Below, one piece after another: positions 34,269-44,045 of a DNA stretch of 64,000 nucleotides. Origin of the DNA: Devosia sp. XK-2 (GTDB taxonomy: Bacteria > Pseudomonadota > Alphaproteobacteria > Rhizobiales > Devosiaceae); contig NZ_CP146608.1 of assembly GCF_037113415.1 (NCBI RefSeq), positions 3,443,001-3,507,000 on the forward strand, written 5' to 3'. The first letter of the stretch is position 1. Each line of letters begins with the position of its first letter. The notes below the pieces were generated by a model. The model had not been told where the DNA came from. It was given only the letters and a program-made list of their open reading frames with translations, and searched no databases. Both the position numbers and the translations under genes were made by a program.

Positions 34269-35015
34269 CTAGCGCAGGAACAATGCCGGATTGTCGGTAA
34301 TGACACCGGTCAATCCAGCATCCCAGAACGAAACCAGTTCCATCGGGTTATTGCAGGTCCAGGCGCGTACCTTGATGCCCCGTTTTGCCGTCTCTTCGAG
34401 TAAGCCAATGCTGAGGGCCTTGTAATGCATATGGATGGTGGCGGCGGGGATAGCCGCGAGCTGGGCTTCCCAATCCTCCGGCGGACGCCCCCAGAGCATG
34501 GCCATTTCAAGCCCCGGTTCACGCCGATGCATGGCCGCCAGCGCCAATGGGTCAAAGCTCGAGATCATGATCTCGGTTACCGCCGAGCGGGTACTGATGG
34601 ACGCCTCGACAGCCTCGATAAGCTGATCGAGCGACTTGTGGTGCTTATGCTGCTTGATCTCGACATTGGCACTGAGATTTAACCGTCCGAGTTCGGCGAT
34701 CACCGCGTCGAGAGTGGGCAGGCGCTGCCCCGCATAGTCCGGGCCAAACCAGCTTCCCGCATCGAGATGGTCAAGGTCCGCCCGCGTCAGATCGCCGAGC
34801 GAACCTGAACCGGATGTCGTGCGATCCACACTGTCGTCGTGAATAACGACAAGCGTGCCGTCACCCAGAAGCGCTACGTCGAGCTCGACCCATTTGGCCC
34901 CCTGTTCGGCGGCGAGCTGGAAGGCGGCCAGGGTATTTTCCGGCGCCAGGGCCGATGCGCCGCGATGGGCCTGCACTTCGTTGCGGGAGGGTCCTGGAAG
35001 GGTGTTGCTGGTCAT
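34269..35015 (-). CDS. ugpQ: Glycerophosphodiester phosphodiesterase, cytoplasmic
   Basis: 248 residues, no signal peptide. VQAHRGASALAPENTLAAF (about 14–32) is the GDPD signature. Conserved ELDV (metal-binding Glu/Asp), HDDSVDRTT (catalytic His) and the C-terminal WTCNNP are also present. It cleaves glycerophosphodiesters to glycerol-3-phosphate plus an alcohol. The position right after ugpC is the classic ugpBAECQ order, so it processes diesters imported by the Ugp transporter. Confidence 0.94.
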   Translation of the reverse strand: MTSNTLPGPSRNEVQAHRGASALAPENTLAAFQLAAEQGAKWVELDVALLGDGTLVVIHDDSVDRTTSGSGSLGDLTRADLDHLDAGSWFGPDYAGQRLPTLDAVIAELGRLNLSANVEIKQHKHHKSLDQLIEAVEASISTRSAVTEIMISSFDPLALAAMHRREPGLEMAMLWGRPPEDWEAQLAAIPAATIHMHYKALSIGLLEETAKRGIKVRAWTCNNPMELVSFWDAGLTGVITDNPALFLR

Positions 35016-35044
35016 GGCGTCTGCCGGGGTTCGAGGTCGTGATA

Positions 35045-36082
35045 CTAGATAGTGTCTGTCCGGCGACCGCTTTCGCGGTTGAACGGATGGATGTCCTGGG
35101 GACGCGCAAACATGTCAATTGGCGCCCCTTCCTCAAGTGCCGGCCGTCCATGCACGGTCAAGATAATGGCCTGCTCCACATCCGGTATCCGGATGTGGAG
35201 ATGACTTTCTCCCCCCACCGGCTCGAGCAGCTCCACCGTTCCGCTCAGGGTCAGCACGTCCCCACCCGGGCGCTCAAGATGGATCTGGTCGGGCCTCAGG
35301 CCGACAATGTCGGTGCCGGCACCCAGGTTCACACCCTTGCCCAGCGCCGCAACCGGGATCAGGTTCATCGGTGGCGAGCCGATAAAGCCGGCCACGAACA
35401 GGGTCGCGGGACGGTCATAAACCTCGGTGGGTGTCCCGATCTGTTCGACCAGGCCCCCATTCATCACCACCAGGCGATCGGCCAGCGTCATGGCTTCGAG
35501 CTGATCATGGGTGACATAGAGGCTGGTGGTCTTGAGGCGGCGCTGCAATCGCCTGATCTCCACCCGCATCTGCACCCGAAGCTTGGCATCGAGATTGCTG
35601 AGCGGCTCGTCGAAGAGAAAGGCTGCCGGCTCGCGCACGATGGCACGGCCCATGGCCACGCGCTGGCGCTGGCCGCCCGAAAGCTGTCGCGGCTTGCGAT
35701 CGAGCAATGCGCCGATCTCGAGAATGTCTGCCGCTTCCTGAACGCGACGGTCGATTTCGGCCCGCGGCGTACCCCGGTTCTTGAGGCCGTATTCGAGATT
35801 GCCGCGCACGCTCATATGCGGATAGAGCGCATAGTTCTGGAACACCATGGCGATGTCGCGCTCGGCCGGTTCGGCGCGGACCACATCCTTGCCGCCGATC
35901 TCAATCCGGCCCGAGGTGACGGTTTCAAGGCCCGCCACCATGCGCAGCAGGGTGGATTTGCCGCAGCCGGACGGCCCGACCAGGACGATCAGCTCCCCAT
36001 CGGCGACGCTGAGATCGATGCCTTTGACCGCCGGCACATTGCCGTAATTCTTCTTGAGGTCGACCAGGTTGATGGTTGCCAT
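35045..36082 (-). CDS. ugpC: sn-glycerol-3-phosphate ABC transporter ATPase
   Basis: 345 residues. Walker [12 protein letters not shown] (about 36–46), [15 protein letters not shown], Walker [13 protein letters not shown] and [11 protein letters not shown]-terminal TOBE/regulatory domain typical of MalK/UgpC-type subunits covers about 235–345 (GLRPDQIHL). Energises import with UgpA and UgpE. Three bases downstream of ugpE. A general CUT1 sugar ATPase would look the same; ugpQ next door supports the name. Confidence 0.92.
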   Translation of the reverse strand: MATINLVDLKKNYGNVPAVKGIDLSVADGELIVLVGPSGCGKSTLLRMVAGLETVTSGRIEIGGKDVVRAEPAERDIAMVFQNYALYPHMSVRGNLEYGLKNRGTPRAEIDRRVQEAADILEIGALLDRKPRQLSGGQRQRVAMGRAIVREPAAFLFDEPLSNLDAKLRVQMRVEIRRLQRRLKTTSLYVTHDQLEAMTLADRLVVMNGGLVEQIGTPTEVYDRPATLFVAGFIGSPPMNLIPVAALGKGVNLGAGTDIVGLRPDQIHLERPGGDVLTLSGTVELLEPVGGESHLHIRIPDVEQAIILTVHGRPALEEGAPIDMFARPQDIHPFNRESGRRTDTI

Positions 36083-36085
36083 GAT

Positions 36086-36934
36086 TTATTTCTCCGTATC
36101 CACCAGGCCTTTGACGAACAGGCGCTGCATGAAGATGACGACAAGGACGGGGGGCAGCATGGCCAGGATCACCGAGGCCATGACGAGGTTCCACAAAGGT
36201 TCGGAATCGGCGGTCGCCGCCAGGCGCTTAATGCCCATGACGACGGTGTAGTAGCGGCTGTCGGTGGTCACCAGCAGCGGCCAGAGATACTGCACCCAGC
36301 CATAGATGAAGAGGATGACGAACAGCGCCGCGATATTGGTCCGGCTCAATGGCAACAGGATATCACGGAAGAACTTCATCGGACCCGCCCCATCGACGCG
36401 GGCCGCCTCCATCAACTCATCCGGGACCGTCAGGAAAAATTGGCGGAACAGGAAAGTGGCCGTGGCCGAGGCAATAAGGGGCAAGGTCAGCCCCACATAG
36501 GAATTGAGCAGGCCCAGATTGGCGACGACGGCGAAGGTGGGAATGATGCGCACCTCGACCGGCAGCATCAGCGTGATGAAAATGATCCAGAAAGCCAGAA
36601 GCCGGAATGGGAACTTGAAGAACACGATCGCATAGGCCGACAGCAGCGAGATCGCGATCTTGCCCACCGCAATGATGACGGCGATGATGGTGGAATTCAT
36701 CAGCATGATCGAAAGCGGCGGGGCACCGGCGGTCGAAATGCCTTCAGTGAGCATGCGGCCGTAATTCTCGGCCATATGCGGTCCGGGCAGGAGCGGCACC
36801 AGGCCGCGCATGAAGTCGCCGCTGCCATGGGTGGAAGCGATGAAGGCGAGATAGACCGGGAAGACGACGATGACGACGCCGGTGATCAGCATCAGATGCG
36901 TGAGGACACTGAGCCAGGGGCGATTTTCTACCAT
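36086..36934 (-). CDS. ugpE: sn-glycerol-3-phosphate ABC transporter permease
   Basis: 282 residues, six membrane helices. HGSGDFMRGLVPLLPGPHMAENYGRM in the periplasmic loop is characteristic of UgpE. The coupling motif EAARVDGAGPMKFFRDILLPL (about 186–206) contacts UgpC. Eleven bases separate its start from the ugpA stop. ATG at 36934. Confidence 0.92.
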   Translation of the reverse strand: MVENRPWLSVLTHLMLITGVVIVVFPVYLAFIASTHGSGDFMRGLVPLLPGPHMAENYGRMLTEGISTAGAPPLSIMLMNSTIIAVIIAVGKIAISLLSAYAIVFFKFPFRLLAFWIIFITLMLPVEVRIIPTFAVVANLGLLNSYVGLTLPLIASATATFLFRQFFLTVPDELMEAARVDGAGPMKFFRDILLPLSRTNIAALFVILFIYGWVQYLWPLLVTTDSRYYTVVMGIKRLAATADSEPLWNLVMASVILAMLPPVLVVIFMQRLFVKGLVDTEK

Positions 36935-36945
36935 TGTCCGGGCTC

Positions 36946-37830
36946 CTAATACTGCACGCGCCGCTCGACATAGCGGAACTGAATGGCGGTGAGGGCGATG
37001 ACGATGAGCATCAGGACGACCGACTGGGCGGCGGACGAACCGATATTGAGGCCAAGGAAGCCGTCGGCGTAAACCTTGTAGACAAGGATATTGGTGGCCT
37101 GGTTCGGCCCGCCATTGGTGGTGGCGTCAATCAGGCCGAACGTGTCGAACATGGCATAGTTGATGTTGACGATGAGCAGGAAGAAGGTGGTTGGCGAGAG
37201 GAGCGGAAAGACGATGGTCCAGAACCGTTTGAACGGTCCTGCTCCATCGATGGCCGCAGCCTCGTTGAGCGCCTGGGGCACCGACTGCAACCCGGCAACG
37301 AAGAACAGGAAATTGTACGAGATCTGTTTCCAGCTCGCCGCGATGACGACCAGGATCATGGCCTGCGCCCCATCGACACGATGGTTCCAGCTGATGCCGA
37401 GGCCACGCAGCAGATAAGGCGCGATACCGATCGTGGGGTTGAACATGAACCACCACAGAATACCGACAACCACGGGGGCCACCGCATAGGGCCAGACCAG
37501 CAGGGTCGTGTAGACGCGATTGGTCTTGATGACGCGGTTCACCGCCACGGCCAGCAAGAGCGACAGGCTCATGGACAAAAGCGTCACCGACACCGCGAAA
37601 ATGGCCGTCTTGGTCAGCGCATTGACATAGCCGGGCTCGGAAAACAGGCGCGTGTAATTTTCAAACCAGATGAATGTGGTTCGAAAGCCGAAAGGGTCTT
37701 CGCGTTCGAAGGAGGATTTGACCGCCTGGGCAGCCGGCCAGATGAAAAAGATCAGCGTCACGGCAAGCTGTGGTGCCAGCAAGGCATAGGGCAGCAGCTT
37801 GTTTGGAAAGATTGTGCGCTTGGTTTGCAT
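36946..37830 (-). CDS. ugpA: sn-glycerol-3-phosphate ABC transporter permease
   Basis: 294 residues, six membrane helices. [24 protein letters not shown] (about 12–35), [21 protein letters not shown] typical of UgpA, and the coupling motif [22 protein letters not shown] (about 190–211). ATG at 37830 (MQTKRTIF) is chosen over the longer frame to 37899, which runs into the hairpin region behind ugpB. Confidence 0.92.
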   Translation of the reverse strand: MQTKRTIFPNKLLPYALLAPQLAVTLIFFIWPAAQAVKSSFEREDPFGFRTTFIWFENYTRLFSEPGYVNALTKTAIFAVSVTLLSMSLSLLLAVAVNRVIKTNRVYTTLLVWPYAVAPVVVGILWWFMFNPTIGIAPYLLRGLGISWNHRVDGAQAMILVVIAASWKQISYNFLFFVAGLQSVPQALNEAAAIDGAGPFKRFWTIVFPLLSPTTFFLLIVNINYAMFDTFGLIDATTNGGPNQATNILVYKVYADGFLGLNIGSSAAQSVVLMLIVIALTAIQFRYVERRVQY

Positions 37831-37867
37831 GGACTGAAAGCTCCCCCGACAGTCACACCCGAATGGA

Positions 37868-37922
37868 CCGGGCGGCCGTTGGCCGCCCGGATGGACCACC
37901 CCGGCACCGATGGGCCGGGGTG
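37868..37922 (-). promoter_or_regulatory. Double hairpin between ugpB and ugpA
   Basis: Two strong stems in a row: CCGGGCGGCC/GGCCGCCCGG around three bases (37868–37890), and CACCCCGGC/GCCGGGGTG around eight bases (37897–37922). No T run follows. They start just after the ugpB stop and probably stabilise the ugpB part of the message. Confidence 0.62.
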
Positions 37923-37934
37923 ATCGCGGGAGGT

Positions 37935-39260
37935 TCAGCTATTGGCCGCTTCGAAGTCGCGCAGGATCTGGTTGCCGCGCTCCACCGCGGCGTCCAGCGC
38001 TTCCTGCGCCGTCTTGCTGCCCGAGAGCAGCGCCTCGAATTCCTCATCCACTACCGTGCGGACCTGGGTCAGATTGCCGAAGCGGATGCCCTTGGAATTG
38101 GCCGAAGGCGTGCCGCGGGTGATCTGGTTGATGGCAATGTCGGAACCGGGATTGGCTTGGTAATAGCCCTGTTCCTTGCCCAGTTCATAAGCCGCATTGG
38201 TGATGGGCAGGTAGCCGGTTGCCTGGTGCCACTGCGCCTGCACTTCGGGGCTCGAAAGATAGGTGAAGAACTGGGCGACGCCCTTATAGACTTCCGGGTC
38301 CTTGCCATTGAGCGCCCAAAGGGTCGCGCCGCCAATGATCGAGTTCTTGGGTTCCTCGATCACATCCTCATAATAGGGGAGCGGCGCAAAGCCGACCTCG
38401 AACTCCTTGGCATTGTTGATGACACCGGCCCGCGAGGCCGAGGAGTTCATATAGATGGCGCATTCCTGCGCGTAGAATTTCGGCGGAGCATCGCCCCCGC
38501 CCACCGGGCCGCCATATTCAAACAGCCCTTCATCGGCCCATTTCTTCAGGTTTTCCCAGTGCTTGACCTGGACAGGACCGTTGAAGGTAAATTCGGTCCC
38601 CAGCCCACCAAAGCCATTTTCGAGCGTGCCATAGGGCTGGTCATGAATGGCCGAGAGGTTTTCGAGCTGCACCCAGCTGACCCAACCTGTGGTGAAGCCG
38701 CAGGGGGCCGCTCCCGATTCCATGATCTGCCGGCTCATGGTCTCGAGCTCTGCCCAGGTCTTGGGCGGCGTTTCCGGATCGAGGCCAGCCTTCTCGAACA
38801 CGTCCTTGTTGTAATACATGATGGGCGTCGACGAGTTGAACGGCATCGAGAGGATATTGCCCTCGGTGTCGGAATAATAACCCGTCACCGGCGCCAGAAA
38901 CGCGCTCGGGTCCCAGGGCTCGCCATTGTCGGCCATGAGCTTGTAGACCGGGTTCACGGCGCCCTCGGCCGCCATCATGGTGCCGGTGCCCACTTCGAAC
39001 ACCTGGACGATCGCCGGCTGCTCATTGGCGCGGAAGGCCGCAATCGCGGCCGTCAATGTTTCGGGATAGGTGCCCTTATAGCTGGGCACCACCACAAACT
39101 GGTCCTGACTATCGTTGAAGCCCTGGGCAATCGCTTCTAGCCTTTGCCCGAGTTCAGCGTCCATGGCGTGCCACCAGGCGATCTCCGTCTGCGCCATCAC
39201 GGGTGTGACGGCCATTACGGCGGCCAATCCTGCGGACAGGAACAATGCGTTCTTGAACAT
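37935..39260 (-). CDS. ugpB: sn-glycerol-3-phosphate-binding protein
   Basis: 441 residues with a signal peptide (…[12 protein letters not shown]). [25 protein letters not shown] (about 25–49) is the UgpB start; [23 protein letters not shown] and [10 protein letters not shown] are also family-typical. Binds glycerol-3-phosphate and its diesters in the periplasm. First gene of ugpBAEC–ugpQ–deoR–HAD. ATG at 39260 follows GGGAGAG. The 283-base gap upstream holds two palindromes and the promoters. Confidence 0.94.
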   Translation of the reverse strand: MFKNALFLSAGLAAVMAVTPVMAQTEIAWWHAMDAELGQRLEAIAQGFNDSQDQFVVVPSYKGTYPETLTAAIAAFRANEQPAIVQVFEVGTGTMMAAEGAVNPVYKLMADNGEPWDPSAFLAPVTGYYSDTEGNILSMPFNSSTPIMYYNKDVFEKAGLDPETPPKTWAELETMSRQIMESGAAPCGFTTGWVSWVQLENLSAIHDQPYGTLENGFGGLGTEFTFNGPVQVKHWENLKKWADEGLFEYGGPVGGGDAPPKFYAQECAIYMNSSASRAGVINNAKEFEVGFAPLPYYEDVIEEPKNSIIGGATLWALNGKDPEVYKGVAQFFTYLSSPEVQAQWHQATGYLPITNAAYELGKEQGYYQANPGSDIAINQITRGTPSANSKGIRFGNLTQVRTVVDEEFEALLSGSKTAQEALDAAVERGNQILRDFEAANS

Positions 39261-39350
39261 GCTCTCTCCCTTTTATTGTTCGCTGAGGCCTCCCTGCCTC
39301 AGGACGAAGAAGGATTCGTACCGACCAGAGCGCGTTTTGCAACCGAAAAA

Positions 39351-39364
39351 TGTTCAAATGAACA
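39351..39364. promoter_or_regulatory. Palindrome TGTTC-N4-GAACA, copy 1
   Basis: TGTTCAAATGAACA, five-base arms with four bases between, in the ugpB/Na–Pi divergent gap, 91 bases from the ugpB start. A likely operator, possibly for the DeoR-family repressor encoded in the ugp operon. Confidence 0.55.
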
Positions 39365-39477
39365 TTCGCCCCGACGAAGCGTTCGGCCTGGGGGCAACAC
39401 ATTTGTGTTTTATCAGGAACTTACCAGGTGGCCGGGCTGGCGGCCTCAAGATTGTGCCGAGCGTGTTGCGTAATTCG

Positions 39478-39491
39478 TGTTCGTGTGAACA
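39478..39491. promoter_or_regulatory. Palindrome TGTTC-N4-GAACA, copy 2
   Basis: TGTTCGTGTGAACA, same arms as copy 1 with a different centre, 127 bp away and 53 bases before the Na/Pi gene. Two sites with this spacing on either side of a divergent promoter region suit looping or dual control. Confidence 0.55.
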
Positions 39492-39543
39492 TTATGCAGG
39501 TTCGTCCCCGAACGCTGGGGCGGGAGGGAAAAGAGACGGTTTG

Positions 39544-41205
39544 ATGTATTTCATCATCGTGCATCTGGTGGCGGCAATCGTGCTGTTGCTTTGGGCCGTT
39601 CGCATGGTGCGCACCGCCGTGGAACGTGCCTATTCGGCCCAGCTCAAGCGCACCTTGGCCCGAGCAGAAAGGAGCGCCTTTTCCGCCGCATTGGTCGGTG
39701 CGGCCATGGCCATCGCACTCCAGAGTTCCACCGCTGTCGCCACATTGGCATCCGGTTTTGCCTCGGGGGGATTGCTTGCAGGGGCCACGGGCCTGGCTTT
39801 GGTGCTGGGCGCCTATTTCGGCTCTGCCATCGTGGCCAGCATTCTCTCGTTCGACCTGTCCCTGCTATTGGCGCCGCTCATCATCATCGGAGGCACGCTG
39901 TTCCTGCGTGGCAGCTCCCGCCGGACCAAGCAATTGGGCCGCATGATCCTTGGGGTGGCCTTCGTCCTGCTCTCGCTCGAAATGGTCTCGGAGGCGACGA
40001 CGCCCTGGCGCGATAGCGACATTCTCGAGGTCGCAGTCAGCTATCTGCGCGGCGATCCCTGGACCGGGTTTCTGGTAGCCGCCGCCGTCACCTGGCTATC
40101 CTATTCTTCGGTGGCCAGCGTGCTGGTCATCATCACCTTTGGTGCCGCCGGAATCATTCCGCTCGAAATTGCCGCTTCGCTGGTTTTGGGCGCCAATCTG
40201 GGCGGAACGCTGATCGCCTTCGGCATGACGCGGGGCGGAGATGTGCGCGCCCGCCGCATTGCCATTGGCGCGGTGATGTTGCGCGGCGGCGGGGCATTGG
40301 CTTGCCTCATCCTGCTGCAATTCCTGCTGCCATTGCTTCCCGTCTTGCCCGGCAATGTCGGGCAACAGGCAAGCCTGCTCCATATTGCCTTCAACCTCGC
40401 CATATTGGTGATCGGGCTGCCATTGGCCGCCCCCTTGACCCACCTGCTCGGACGTATGGTGCGCGAGGCGCCGGCCAGCGAAACCGCGGACGTCACCCGC
40501 TTTCGCCAGACCGCCTTGGCAAACGAGCATCAGGGCAATGTGGACGTCGCCCTGGCCAGCGCCATGCGCGAATTATTGCGCATGAGCGAATTGGTCGAGG
40601 TCATGCTTCAGCCGGCCATCGAAATCCTCAGGACCGATGACAAGGCGGCCATCCGCCGGGTCAAGGCCCTGGAACCCGAGGTGGATCGATCGAACTCCTC
40701 GATCAAGCTGTTTCTCGCCCAGCTCGACTGGGAAAGCATGGAGAACGACCAGGCGCGCCGCGCTTCGGATCTCAGCAATTATGCCGTCAGCCTCGAACAG
40801 GCCGCCGATATCATCGTCCGGCAATTGCTGCGGGTGGCCGACCAGTTGCAGGAGCGGCGCCTGACGTTTTCGAGTGCAGGTTGGGGAGAATTGATTGACC
40901 TGCATGCGCGCGTGATGAGCAATCTGCAATTGGCGCTCAACGTGCTCGTATCGGAAGACGTGGACTCCGCCCGTCAATTGGTTGCCGAAAAGGACGCCGT
41001 CGGCGTTCTGGAGCGCAAGAGCATGGGCGATCATTTCTCCCGGCTGCGCTCGGGCAATCCCAATAGCTTCGAGACCAGCGAATTGCATCTGGAAACCGTG
41101 CGATCGCTGCGGCGGGTCAACTCGCTCATCTGTGGCATCGCCTATGCCATCCTGAGCGAGCGCGGCGAACTGCTCAATTCCCGGCTGGTGCGGCACCCGC
41201 TCTGA
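39544..41205 (+). CDS. Na+/phosphate cotransporter-family protein with PhoU-like domain
   Basis: 553 residues. About nine hydrophobic segments in residues 1–310 include the signature GAAMAIALQSSTAVATLASG (about 53–72) and its second copy WLSYSSVASVLVIITFGAAGIIP. In the second copy the expected Gln before SS is Tyr. Residues 335–553 form a helical PhoU-like domain. NptA-type members move phosphate with sodium. ATG at 39544; the frame is open far upstream through the palindromes and is not used there. Divergent from ugpB, so both phosphate-related systems share one control region. Confidence 0.88.
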   Translation: MYFIIVHLVAAIVLLLWAVRMVRTAVERAYSAQLKRTLARAERSAFSAALVGAAMAIALQSSTAVATLASGFASGGLLAGATGLALVLGAYFGSAIVASILSFDLSLLLAPLIIIGGTLFLRGSSRRTKQLGRMILGVAFVLLSLEMVSEATTPWRDSDILEVAVSYLRGDPWTGFLVAAAVTWLSYSSVASVLVIITFGAAGIIPLEIAASLVLGANLGGTLIAFGMTRGGDVRARRIAIGAVMLRGGGALACLILLQFLLPLLPVLPGNVGQQASLLHIAFNLAILVIGLPLAAPLTHLLGRMVREAPASETADVTRFRQTALANEHQGNVDVALASAMRELLRMSELVEVMLQPAIEILRTDDKAAIRRVKALEPEVDRSNSSIKLFLAQLDWESMENDQARRASDLSNYAVSLEQAADIIVRQLLRVADQLQERRLTFSSAGWGELIDLHARVMSNLQLALNVLVSEDVDSARQLVAEKDAVGVLERKSMGDHFSRLRSGNPNSFETSELHLETVRSLRRVNSLICGIAYAILSERGELLNSRLVRHPL

Positions 41206-41211
41206 ACTGTC

Positions 41212-41979
41212 CTATTCGCTGTTTTCCATCCGCCCGGCCGCGCGGTCGAAGCCCTGGGCGATGGCGTCGCGCATGGCCAGCCGCGCACTCTGCGCATCGC
41301 CGTCGCGAATCGCCTCGGCAATGCGCCGATGCACGCCGACCGTCACCTCCAGCGCTGCCGGATCGTTGACGGGGGAAGAAATGGTGAAAGCCGCCGTCAA
41401 GGCCATTTCCACCAGCGCGCTGATCGAGGCCATGAACGGATTGCCCGAGGCTTCGGCCACGGCTTTGTGGAATTCGAGGTCATAACGGGCGAAATCGGCC
41501 GGCGTTTCCGAACTGGCCATCTTTTCGACCCACCCGATCAAGGCCTCCGCCTCCTCGGCGCCGCAGCGTTCCGCCGCCAGGGCCGCAGCCTCGATTTCGA
41601 TACCGATGCGCACCTCGGCCAGGCTTCTTAAAAACCCCACTTCCGGCCCCAGCTCGAAGAACCAGGCCAGCACATCGGCATCGAACAGGTTCCAGCGATT
41701 GCGCGGCAAAATACGCGTGCCAATGCGCGCCCGGGCCTCGATCAACCCCTTGGCGGCCAGGGTCTTGAGGGCTTCGCGCAGCACTGTGCGCGAGACCTTG
41801 AAACGCTCCAGCAATTCGCTGTCCGATGGCAGGATTTCGCCCTCGGCATACTGGCCCGACACGATGGCCAGCCCCAGTTCCCAAAGCACGTCCGAATGCA
41901 GATTGCGCGCCGGATTGCGGCCGGAAAGCGAGGCAATCAGATCCCCCGAATGTCGCGCGCGTCCACCGGACCTGTCCAT
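41212..41979 (-). CDS. FadR-type GntR regulator with FCD domain
   Basis: 255 residues. The winged helix (about 27–95: GLAIVSGQYAEGEILPSDSELLERFKVSRTVLREALKTLAAKGLI) and ARARIGTRILPRNRWNLFDADVLAW link are typical of the FadR subgroup. An FCD domain (DLEFHKAVAEASGN, HRRIAEAI) follows. Stops six bases after the convergent Na/Pi stop. ATG at 41979 has GGGG upstream; TTG at 41994 is the alternative. Divergent from the M20 peptidase gene, its probable target. Confidence 0.9.
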   Translation of the reverse strand: MDRSGGRARHSGDLIASLSGRNPARNLHSDVLWELGLAIVSGQYAEGEILPSDSELLERFKVSRTVLREALKTLAAKGLIEARARIGTRILPRNRWNLFDADVLAWFFELGPEVGFLRSLAEVRIGIEIEAAALAAERCGAEEAEALIGWVEKMASSETPADFARYDLEFHKAVAEASGNPFMASISALVEMALTAAFTISSPVNDPAALEVTVGVHRRIAEAIRDGDAQSARLAMRDAIAQGFDRAAGRMENSE

Positions 41980-42026
41980 ACCAACCCCATTCAACCCATA
42001 TAACCGGCAGACCTAACCACACACGC

Positions 42027-42043
42027 ATTAGTATGACAATAAC
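42027..42043. promoter_or_regulatory. Candidate operator between FadR-type gene and M20 peptidase
   Basis: ATTAGTATGACAATAAC in the 153-base divergent gap resembles the GTATGACAAT-type sites bound by FCD-domain GntR regulators. It is a single copy, so the call is weak. Confidence 0.3.
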
Positions 42044-42132
42044 ACCGTTCCATATGCCACTGGACAGCGCCGCGCGGCCCGCGCGATGGTGCGCCACCGC
42101 TCCAAGACGGATTCGCATAAAGGATGACCGCC

Positions 42133-43524
42133 ATGACCAGCCCCGCCCCAATCGACACTGTTCTGGCCGCCGTCGATCAGGGCTTTGAGCAAAGCCTGGA
42201 ACGCTTGTTTCACCTTCTGCGCATCAAATCCATCTCAACCGATCCCGCCTTTGCCGCCGAATGCCAGAAGGCGGCCGACTGGATCGCCGGTGAACTGACA
42301 GATTTGGGTTTTGCTGCCTCCGCCCGACCCACGCCCGGCCATCCCATCGTGGTTGCGCACGGCCCCGAACAGCCGGGCCCGCATGTGCTGTTTTATGCCC
42401 ATTACGATGTGCAGCCCGTCGATCCGCTGAACCTGTGGCACACCGATCCGTTCGAACCGGCGATCGTTGAGCGCGATGGCCGCAAGGTGATCGTGGCGCG
42501 GGGCGCATCGGACGACAAGGGCCAGATGCTGACCTTTATCGAAGCCTGTCGTGCCTGGAAAGCGGCCACCGGCTCGCTGCCCATCCGTATTTCGATGATG
42601 CTCGAAGGCGAAGAGGAAAGCGGCGGCAAAAACCTGCCGCCCTTCATGCGCGAGCATGCCGAGGAACTGAAAGCCGATATCGCCCTGGTCTGCGACACCG
42701 ATATGTGGGACCGCCAGACGCCCTCGATCACCACCATGCTGCGTGGCCTGGTCGCCGATGAAATCGAAATCACCGCCGCCAACAAGGACCTGCATTCAGG
42801 CATGTTCGGCAATGCGGCCCGCAATCCCAACCAGGTTCTGGCCGACATTATTGCCAGCCTCCGCGCCCCTGATGGTTCGGTGACCCTGCCCGGCTTTTAT
42901 GACGACGTGGCCGAAATCTCACCCGAACTCAAAGCCCAATGGGCGGGCCTGGGTTTTGATGAAAAGGCCTTTCTGGGCGAAGCGGGCCTCTCGGTTCCGG
43001 CTGGCGAACAAAGCCGCTCGGTGCTCGAAATGCTCTGGGCACGCCCGACCTGCGAAATCAACGGCATGATCGGCGGCTATACCGGCGACGGCTTCAAGAC
43101 GGTTATTCCGGCCAAGGCATCGGCCAAGATTTCCTTCCGCCTGGTTTCGGGCATGCAGCCGGACAAGATCCGCGCCGCCTTCCGCGCCCATGTGGAAAAG
43201 ATGGTGCCGCCCGATTGCTCGGTGACATTCACGCCTCATGGCGGTTCGCCGGCCATTACCGTGCCGGCGGATGGCGAATATCTGCAAAAAGCGCTGCAGG
43301 GCCTTTCGGACGAATGGCACAAGCCCGCCGTTATCACCGGTTCGGGCGGCTCCATCCCGGTGGCAGGCGATTTTAAAAAGATCCTCGGCCTCGACACGCT
43401 TCTGATCGGCTTTGCCCATGTGGACGACCAGATCCACTCGCCTAATGAGAAATACGATCTCGAAAGCTATCACCGCGGCATCCGCAGCTGGGTGCGCGTG
43501 CTGGGGGCGCTGGCCCGGGGCTAG
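42133..43524 (+). CDS. M20-family metallopeptidase (dipeptidase)
   Basis: 463 residues. VLFYAHYDVQP (metal His/Asp, about 83–93), GASDDKGQMLTFIEA (bridging Asp), MLEGEEESGGKNL (catalytic Glu pair) and a late HSPNEKYDLESY (final His) define the dinuclear zinc site; a dimerisation domain sits at about 215–330. Cytoplasmic, probably cleaves dipeptides or N-acylated amino acids. AAAGGA lies eight bases before ATG 42133; an ATG nine bases earlier at 42124 abuts that site. Likely controlled by the divergent FadR-type regulator. Confidence 0.92.
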   Translation: MTSPAPIDTVLAAVDQGFEQSLERLFHLLRIKSISTDPAFAAECQKAADWIAGELTDLGFAASARPTPGHPIVVAHGPEQPGPHVLFYAHYDVQPVDPLNLWHTDPFEPAIVERDGRKVIVARGASDDKGQMLTFIEACRAWKAATGSLPIRISMMLEGEEESGGKNLPPFMREHAEELKADIALVCDTDMWDRQTPSITTMLRGLVADEIEITAANKDLHSGMFGNAARNPNQVLADIIASLRAPDGSVTLPGFYDDVAEISPELKAQWAGLGFDEKAFLGEAGLSVPAGEQSRSVLEMLWARPTCEINGMIGGYTGDGFKTVIPAKASAKISFRLVSGMQPDKIRAAFRAHVEKMVPPDCSVTFTPHGGSPAITVPADGEYLQKALQGLSDEWHKPAVITGSGGSIPVAGDFKKILGLDTLLIGFAHVDDQIHSPNEKYDLESYHRGIRSWVRVLGALARG

Positions 43525-43550
43525 GAGCAACACCGCCCCCCACCCTCAAT

Positions 43551-43571
43551 CCCTCCCCCTTGTGGGGAGGG
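43551..43571. repeat. Intergenic palindromic repeat, CCCTCCCC…GGGGAGGG type
   Basis: Stem CCCTCCCC/GGGGAGGG around five bases, in the 95-base gap between two convergent genes. Same element as at 46550 and 46669, and close to the one at 59939. It may also help end transcription. Confidence 0.6.
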
Positions 43572-43619
43572 TAGCGTCGCTTGGCCCAGAGGGCAGCAGC
43601 AGAGCCGGGGTGGGGATCT

Positions 43620-43982
43620 TTACGCCAACATCACTGCAATAATCGCGATCACCGCCGGCACGGTCTGGACGAACAAAATTTTGCGGCTTGATGTCACTGC
43701 GCCGTAAAGACCAGCCACCGCCACACAGGCGAGGAAGAAGATCTGGATCTGCCAAGCAAACTCGGCGACCGGATAGACCAGCCCCCAGATGAGACCGGCG
43801 GCCAGAAAGCCGTTATAAAGACCCTGATTGGCCGCAAGCACTTTGGTTTGCTCGGCAAATTCGGGCGTCAGCCCAAAGGCGTTATGGCCGCGCGGCGTCG
43901 CCCACCAGATCATTTCGAGCAGCATGATATAGATATGGATCAGGGCCACCAGCCCCACCAGGATCATCGCGATAATGGCCAA
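43620..43982 (-). CDS. DUF1304 membrane protein
   Basis: 120 residues, four membrane helices. EMIWWATPRGHNAFGLTPEFAEQTKVLAANQGLYNGFLAAGLIWG is the DUF1304 core, with conserved NQG and LYN. Function unknown. The start is TTG at 43982, supported by AAGGAGG six bases upstream; the first ATG is five codons in and has no site. Confidence 0.88.
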   Translation of the reverse strand: MAIIAMILVGLVALIHIYIMLLEMIWWATPRGHNAFGLTPEFAEQTKVLAANQGLYNGFLAAGLIWGLVYPVAEFAWQIQIFFLACVAVAGLYGAVTSSRKILFVQTVPAVIAIIAVMLA

Positions 43983-44045
43983 GATCGGCCTCCTTGTATG
44001 TTCGTTACATGTGCCGGCGCAAAGCTGACAGAGCGGATGACGCTT

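Noticed and set aside
34955-36949. 664-codon plus-strand open frame
   Set aside because: It lies antisense to ugpQ, ugpC and ugpE, which have clear motifs; long antisense frames are common at this GC content.
39115-39543. Long N-terminal extension of the Na/Pi cotransporter
   Set aside because: The extension runs antisense through ugpB and through the two palindromes; the family starts at the first helix near 39544.
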